NCBI GenBank assembly: GCA_047972425.1
Contig: JBKEAR010000018.1
Span: 1 to 26,716, forward strand
Reading direction: 5' to 3'
Length of the DNA stretch: 26,716 bases
Source: JBKEAR01 sp047972425
GTDB lineage: Bacteria > Pseudomonadota > Alphaproteobacteria > JBKEAR01
Positions 22,462 to 26,716 of this stretch are shown here, in pieces (the stretch's first letter is position 1; every line of letters begins with the position of its first letter). The notes beneath the pieces were generated by a model. The model was given only the letters and a program-made list of their open reading frames with translations, searched no databases and was not told the origin of the DNA. The position numbers were made by a program, and so were the translations under genes.

Positions 22462-23394
22462 ATGAAAAAAAGAATACGTTTTATTGACTTGTTCGCAGGT
22501 ATCGGTGGTTTCCATTTGGCATTTCATGATTTAGGTGCGGAATGTGTATTGGCATGTGAAAAAGATGAATACGCAAGAGAGACATATAAATTCAACTTTA
22601 ATGAAATATCCCCGAAGATATTTAACCATAATAACTTTCCTGACGATATTCAGAAAATTACGAATGACGTATCTTTGATACCTGAGTTTGATATCCTCTG
22701 TGCGGGTTTTCCATGCCAGCCCTTCTCTCAAGCAGGGTATAAGAAGGGTTTTAGCGAAAGCTTAGAAAATCGGGGTAATATGTTTTTTCAAATTTATCAA
22801 ATTATAAAGCATAAAAAACCTGAGGCATATTTTTTAGAAAATGTAAGACATCTGAGAAATCATAATGACGGAAAAACTTTTACCGTTATTCGTGATGCAT
22901 TAGAAGAATTAGGCTATTCTTTTCATTATAAGGTAGTGAAAGCGTCTGATTACGGACTACCCCAACATAGACCGAGAATATTTATGGTAGGTTTTAAAAA
23001 TGAAAAAACTTTTGATAGCGAGTTTTCTTTCCCTGAGGCTATTCCGTTGAAAATGGATATGTCGGATATATTCAAAGGTAACTGTAATAAAAAGATAGGC
23101 TATACATTACGCGTTGGGGGAAGAGGTTCCGGTTTAAACGATAGAAGAAATTGGGATACATATCTGGTAAACGGAAAAGTTGTTAGAATTTCGTCAAGGG
23201 AGGGTAAAAAAATGATGGGTTTCCCAGATAGTTTTTTATTCCCCGTATCTGAAACTCAAGCAATGAAACAATTAGGAAACTCGGTAGCGGTTCCTGCAGT
23301 AAGAGCAACGGCTGAAAAAATTTTACAATACGTGGAACTAAGTAATCTCGATACGAATAGAAATTATTATAAAAAGGCGGCTAATTTTGGTTGA
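22462..23394 (+). CDS. C5-cytosine DNA methyltransferase of an HpaII-type system
   Basis: It transfers a methyl group from SAM to C5 of cytosine and protects the host from the adjacent endonuclease. The 310 aa hold the ordered motifs: I, DLFAGIGG (residues 9-16); IV, GFPCQPFS with nucleophile Cys85; VI, ENV (126-128); VIII, QHRPRIFMVGF (168-178); and GNSV near the C-terminus (motif X). The target-recognition region is short, about residues 205-250 (TLRVGGRGSGLNDRRNWDTYLV). Specificity for CCGG is inferred from the neighbour. No purine-rich ribosome-binding site precedes the ATG. Codon use is more A/T-rich than in the housekeeping genes. The stop overlaps the next start. Confidence 0.93.
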   Translation: MKKRIRFIDLFAGIGGFHLAFHDLGAECVLACEKDEYARETYKFNFNEISPKIFNHNNFPDDIQKITNDVSLIPEFDILCAGFPCQPFSQAGYKKGFSESLENRGNMFFQIYQIIKHKKPEAYFLENVRHLRNHNDGKTFTVIRDALEELGYSFHYKVVKASDYGLPQHRPRIFMVGFKNEKTFDSEFSFPEAIPLKMDMSDIFKGNCNKKIGYTLRVGGRGSGLNDRRNWDTYLVNGKVVRISSREGKKMMGFPDSFLFPVSETQAMKQLGNSVAVPAVRATAEKILQYVELSNLDTNRNYYKKAANFG

Positions 23395-24451
23395 TTGTTA
23401 CAATAAAGGGGAATGGAGTGAGTTTTATGCCGTTATTAAGCTGTTATCCGAGGCAAAAATATATGCGGCAAATTCAAAATTACAAAAAATTAATGATAAG
23501 GTTTATTATATATCAAAAATTATTAAGGATGACCCCGGATGTATAAAAATTTATGACCTAAAAGAAGAAGGTATAATAAAAATTATATACTATGGGAAAG
23601 ATTTACCGGATAAATTTATTCAATCATCAGAAGTGAAACCGTCTATACCGATAATCTTTAATAAAATCAGAGATTCCTCAGGTACTTTTTCTATTTCGGA
23701 AGCCACTCGTTTAAATGAACTGTTATCTTATGGAGCGGTAAAGGCATCAAATGTGAAAAAAGAAGATATACGTATCTCGATGATTGATCCGAATGTTTTT
23801 ACGGAAGAGGAAATAGGATTTAGTATTAAGTCTGATATCGGTAATAAACCGACACTCTTGAATGCATCAGGAGCCACAAATTTTATATTTAACATTAGTA
23901 ATATAGATTATCAACGGTTATCGGAATTAAATAATTTGAATAAATTAAAAGTACGCATTCGTAGCCTGAAGAATGATGAAACGATTACTTTTATGATGCC
24001 TGCAGATCCAACGTTCAATAAAAATTTAAGAAAAATTGATTCACTAATGCCAATATTTTTATCGGAAATGCTATTGTGCTTTTATAGCGGAAAGACATCT
24101 TCCGTAAATGAATTGGTAAAGGAGATATGTAAAACACATACTATAAAGGCACTGAATTTTTCATTTGATGATATTAAATATAAGATTAGTCAATTGCTGA
24201 TAAATATTGCGTTAGGTATGGTGCCGAAGAAGGAATGGGATGGATATATAAAAGCGGATGGCGGTTATATCATCGTAAAAGAAGATGGTGAATTGGTTTG
24301 CTTCCATATTTATAATATATCTGATTTTGGGGAATATTTATTTAATAATACAAAATTTGATATCCCCTCTGTGAGCAGGCATAAATTCGGAAAAATTTAT
24401 AAGGATAATCAATACCGAATAAAGTTAAATTTACAAATTAGATTTAAGTAA
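23387..24451 (+). CDS. HpaII-family type II restriction endonuclease
   Basis: It probably cuts DNA at CCGG unless the site is methylated. The 354 aa fit the HpaII family (RE_HpaII). NKGEWSEFYAVIKLLSEAKIYAA at the N-terminus and EIGFSIKSDIGNKPTLLNASGATNFIF in the middle are the blocks by which I recognise it. FSIKS could supply the (E/Q/S)xK half of the nuclease site, but I have not verified the active-site residues. The likely start is the TTG at 23387, with AAAAAGG about 9 nt upstream; it overlaps the methyltransferase end by 8 nt. The next gene's ATG follows the TAA directly. The overlap and weak start codon may keep endonuclease below methyltransferase. Confidence 0.85.
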   Translation: MVDCYNKGEWSEFYAVIKLLSEAKIYAANSKLQKINDKVYYISKIIKDDPGCIKIYDLKEEGIIKIIYYGKDLPDKFIQSSEVKPSIPIIFNKIRDSSGTFSISEATRLNELLSYGAVKASNVKKEDIRISMIDPNVFTEEEIGFSIKSDIGNKPTLLNASGATNFIFNISNIDYQRLSELNNLNKLKVRIRSLKNDETITFMMPADPTFNKNLRKIDSLMPIFLSEMLLCFYSGKTSSVNELVKEICKTHTIKALNFSFDDIKYKISQLLINIALGMVPKKEWDGYIKADGGYIIVKEDGELVCFHIYNISDFGEYLFNNTKFDIPSVSRHKFGKIYKDNQYRIKLNLQIRFK

Positions 24452-24853
24452 ATGGTTGACATATTTACAAAACATCAGCGTTCGGCAAATATGTCCGCCG
24501 TGAGAAGTAAGAATACCAAACCGGAGATAATGGTTAGGACTTTTTTATTTAGTAATGGATTCAGATATAGACTTCATGATAAAAAACTTCCCGGAAAACC
24601 GGATATAGTCCTTAAGAAGTATAGAACGGTTATTTTTGTTAACGGTTGTTTCTGGCATGGCCATGATTGCAAGAAAGGTAGGCTCCCCAAAACTAATATT
24701 GATTTTTGGGAAACAAAGATTGCGACGAATAAAATTAGAGACTTAGAAAATACTACTCACCTTAAGAAATTAGGTTGGAATGTTCTTACTATTTGGGAGT
24801 GTGAAGTTTATAATGATAAATTGTATGATTTACCATCTCAAATAAAAGGATAA
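24452..24853 (+). CDS. vsr: Very-short-patch mismatch endonuclease (Vsr)
   Basis: It nicks 5' of the T in T:G mismatches that arise when 5-methylcytosine deaminates, starting repair to C:G. The 133 aa match Vsr length, and key residues fall at E. coli numbers: Asp51 (KPDIV), Trp68 and His69 (CFWHG), and zinc ligands Cys66, His71, Cys73 and Cys117 (WEC). The opening TKHQRSANMSAVRSKNTKPE is typical. Its place directly behind a C5-methyltransferase and HpaII-type endonuclease suggests it serves their target sites. A vsr gene also accompanies the Haemophilus HpaII system. It is convergent with the PIG-L gene, 13 nt apart. Confidence 0.95.
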   Translation: MVDIFTKHQRSANMSAVRSKNTKPEIMVRTFLFSNGFRYRLHDKKLPGKPDIVLKKYRTVIFVNGCFWHGHDCKKGRLPKTNIDFWETKIATNKIRDLENTTHLKKLGWNVLTIWECEVYNDKLYDLPSQIKG

Positions 24854-24866
24854 ATATAATTGTGTA

Positions 24867-26716
24867 TTACCCCCATAATATATTTTGCCAAAGGCGAATT
24901 GCTCCTTTATGGCTAATGCGCATTTGGCGTTCTATGGCTAGGCTGCAATGGATATGCTGTCCTTGGCCAAACTGCCCCATAATTAGGCTACCATCAAAAC
25001 GATTATTGCCCTTTTGAATAGTGATTGCCGATTGATAAGGGGGCTGATAGGCCGATACAAAATATAATCCACGCTCATGCGCCCAATTTTGCCAATCATC
25101 ATCGGTTATTAGGTTAGGGGCAGAAAATAGAAGGTCATCATGCATAAAGACGGGCGCATCGGCATCGGTTTCGCGCCAACGAATAGAGGGCGAACCGATA
25201 GTGAAATCACCCACCCAAGCCATTTGATTTTGTGGGTCATCTTGCGGGCGCTGATAAAGGCTAATCAGCCGTCCACCCCGATTTACCCACTGATTAATAC
25301 TGGGCATTATATCATCAATCATTGTGCCATAGCTGGCTCTAATGCAGCTATCTAATATAATAATATCATAATCATCGGGCGTAAGCTGATACAGATTATC
25401 TGGGGTATAAATATCCACATATTCGGCTAAATTTTGGGTAATATGGCACAAGGCCAAACTATTATGATAAATGAAGGCAATTTTGGTTGAGATATTGCGT
25501 TTATTTTGGAGATTAAGCTGTTTAATTATAGCTAGTGTGATACTATAAATCTTTTGTTTCAGATGGTTTAAATCAATCTCTTTAATGACTTGTAAGGGCA
25601 TATCATTCCAACAAATCTGATATTGCCCCTCTGCCCATTGGGGTGGGGTAATCTCTAAATGATTAATGCCTTGGGATAATGGCAAATTTTGAGTGAATAT
25701 TTTTTGACTGTTAGCGGATTGAATATTTAATTGCCCCTGTTGTTCCATCGCTAAAACATTAAGGGAAAGCGCAATGGATTGATTATCCATGCGTAAATTC
25801 GCGGGTTCATCTAAATAAACAGGCGGGTGAATGATTGGGTCTTCAAAGGCCGTATAAGGCAATGATATTTCCATACCACCAATAGAAAAATCAAATTGTA
25901 TTTCCGGTAAGTTTTTATATGGGCTTAAACCATAAATACCGCTACTACCCATGGAAAATTGGGTGTTCATATCGCTGGGGGTTTGGGGCTGCCAATCCAC
26001 AGGGATTATATATTCACTCATCGCTTCAATCGTAATAGATTGCGCATATGGTGCAAAAAACGGATTATCGGATATACCCGTTAAAGTGATGGCTTGGCTA
26101 TTACCGTTAAAAATACGGATTTTCCCTTTATTGCGCTGCCCCGCAATAATATACGGTTTTTCCCATTCTAAACGCACATAAATTTGGCTATAAATTTGCA
26201 AAAGCCGGGCGAGGTGCCGTTCTAACTGTTGCAACCGAGTTTGCGCATAGGGTTGGCTTGGTGTTAATTCTTTAATATATTGCTGCAAGTTCCAGATAGA
26301 ATGGCGGCAAGCTGTAGGGTTAGCAAGCTCAGTTTTGATGTTGGTTAAATCATCATCAATTTTTTCAAACGCTTCGATATATTCGGGGGCATATAAAAGA
26401 GCAAGTTCTTTAAAATTTTGGGCGAGGCCGTCAAATAAGTCCGTTTGGCTCCCGATTTTGGCATCTAAAATATGCAAGCCCACTTTGGCTCCCCCAAAAA
26501 AGGAAATATCGTGCGTGCCTTCACTTAGCCAATATCCCATGGACTGAGATTGATGATTTTGCCGAGAGATTTCACCTTGCTGCAAATAACTTTGCCCGCT
26601 TAAGCTTTCTATTTCATTGAGCAAAAATTCATGATGGGCAACGGGGGGAGGGGTGCTATCGTCATAAGCACTCCCACCACCGCTCCATGCAGGCAGGAGC
26701 AATTTGGCACATTGCC
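24867..26716 (-). CDS. PIG-L family deacetylase, C-terminal two-thirds (partial at right edge)
   Basis: The frame is open to the window edge; reading QCAKLLLPAWSGGGSAYDD across position 26702 shows that the TTG there is internal. The catalytic HxxD zinc deacetylase domain would start right of the window. Visible parts are the end of that domain (KLLLPAWSGGGSAYDD), a helical stretch (about residues 80-165 of the visible protein), a beta-rich central region (about 170-350) and a C-terminal glutamine-amidotransferase-like domain (DYDIIILDSCIRASYG...INQWVNRGGRLISLYQRP, then VGDFTIGSPSIRWRETDADAPV and LYFVSAYQPPYQ). PIG-L enzymes deacetylate N-acetylglucosamine groups on glycans or cofactors; the substrate here is unknown. 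I assign the family from the overall C-terminal pattern. Confidence 0.75.
   Translation of the reverse strand, partial: QCAKLLLPAWSGGGSAYDDSTPPPVAHHEFLLNEIESLSGQSYLQQGEISRQNHQSQSMGYWLSEGTHDISFFGGAKVGLHILDAKIGSQTDLFDGLAQNFKELALLYAPEYIEAFEKIDDDLTNIKTELANPTACRHSIWNLQQYIKELTPSQPYAQTRLQQLERHLARLLQIYSQIYVRLEWEKPYIIAGQRNKGKIRIFNGNSQAITLTGISDNPFFAPYAQSITIEAMSEYIIPVDWQPQTPSDMNTQFSMGSSGIYGLSPYKNLPEIQFDFSIGGMEISLPYTAFEDPIIHPPVYLDEPANLRMDNQSIALSLNVLAMEQQGQLNIQSANSQKIFTQNLPLSQGINHLEITPPQWAEGQYQICWNDMPLQVIKEIDLNHLKQKIYSITLAIIKQLNLQNKRNISTKIAFIYHNSLALCHITQNLAEYVDIYTPDNLYQLTPDDYDIIILDSCIRASYGTMIDDIMPSINQWVNRGGRLISLYQRPQDDPQNQMAWVGDFTIGSPSIRWRETDADAPVFMHDDLLFSAPNLITDDDWQNWAHERGLYFVSAYQPPYQSAITIQKGNNRFDGSLIMGQFGQGQHIHCSLAIERQMRISHKGAIRLWQNILWG
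24873..24902 (-). repeat. Native 3' end of the PIG-L gene (right bracket)
   Basis: This is the intact counterpart of 22305-22334. It encodes the last residues (AIRLWQNILW) of the PIG-L family protein, just before the final Gly codon and the TAA. The cassette lies between the two copies. Confidence 0.75.

Noticed and set aside
22462..24853. A wholly new defence system
   Set aside because: All three genes fit known families (C5-methyltransferase, HpaII endonuclease, Vsr). The novelty lies in how the cassette is flanked, not in its genes.

Overview
The window looks like chromosome from an AT-rich alphaproteobacterium. Supporting signs are the neighbour order polyprenyl synthetase / TrmN6-type methyltransferase / S49 peptidase, a ydcF-plsC pair divergent from an MJ0042 zinc-ribbon gene, an alphaproteobacterial-type RsmB relative upstream of which lies guaB, and AFG1/ZapE next to rnhB. 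The species cannot be named from the sequence. Most genes are ordinary housekeeping or metabolic genes. Several sigma70-like promoters with exact 17-nt spacers are visible.

Layout. Bases 1-521 hold the 3' end of an IS3-family insertion sequence and a terminator-like hairpin. Bases 522-4018 (minus) carry an RNA m5C methyltransferase, guaB and an alpha-carbonic anhydrase that lacks a signal peptide. Bases 4197-7447 (plus) form a periplasmic TMAO/DMSO respiration unit: a promoter overlapped by a 21-bp-spaced direct repeat, a TorC-tail-like monoheme cytochrome and a Tat-exported molybdoenzyme. A glutathione transferase and a remnant of an M23 peptidase gene follow. Bases 8723-12627 (minus) hold a long inverted repeat and a tight run gor-rnhB-zapE-VIT transporter. 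Two identical tRNA-Lys genes, each with its own promoter and terminator, precede alanine dehydrogenase. Bases 14220-20206 carry a small lipoprotein, polyprenyl diphosphate synthase, TrmN6-like methyltransferase, S49 peptidase, MATE transporter, PlsC and a YdcF-like protein. The MJ0042 gene and an FtnA-type ferritin follow; the ferritin and the VIT transporter both point to iron storage.

The accessory part is 21392-24902. Two identical tRNA-Gly genes are followed by a decayed array built from tRNA-Gly 3' ends, a 200-bp-period repeat and a 26-nt TTCG-core repeat, then by an almost gene-free stretch. Next comes a compact, apparently complete HpaII-type restriction-modification operon: C5-cytosine methyltransferase, HpaII-family endonuclease and Vsr mismatch endonuclease. 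This cassette abuts the 3' end of a PIG-L family gene that runs off the right edge. A diverged 30-bp copy of that same 3' end lies on the far side of the cassette, so the cassette is bracketed by a direct repeat. The three internal mismatches that fall in aligned codons are all third-position changes, which suggests the copy derives from a related allele brought in with the cassette.

The restriction-modification genes belong to known families. The less ordinary signals are the bracket around the cassette, the tRNA-Gly-derived array, the hairpin or operator at guaB, the operator-like repeat at the TMAO/DMSO promoter, and the reduced one-haem electron donor.
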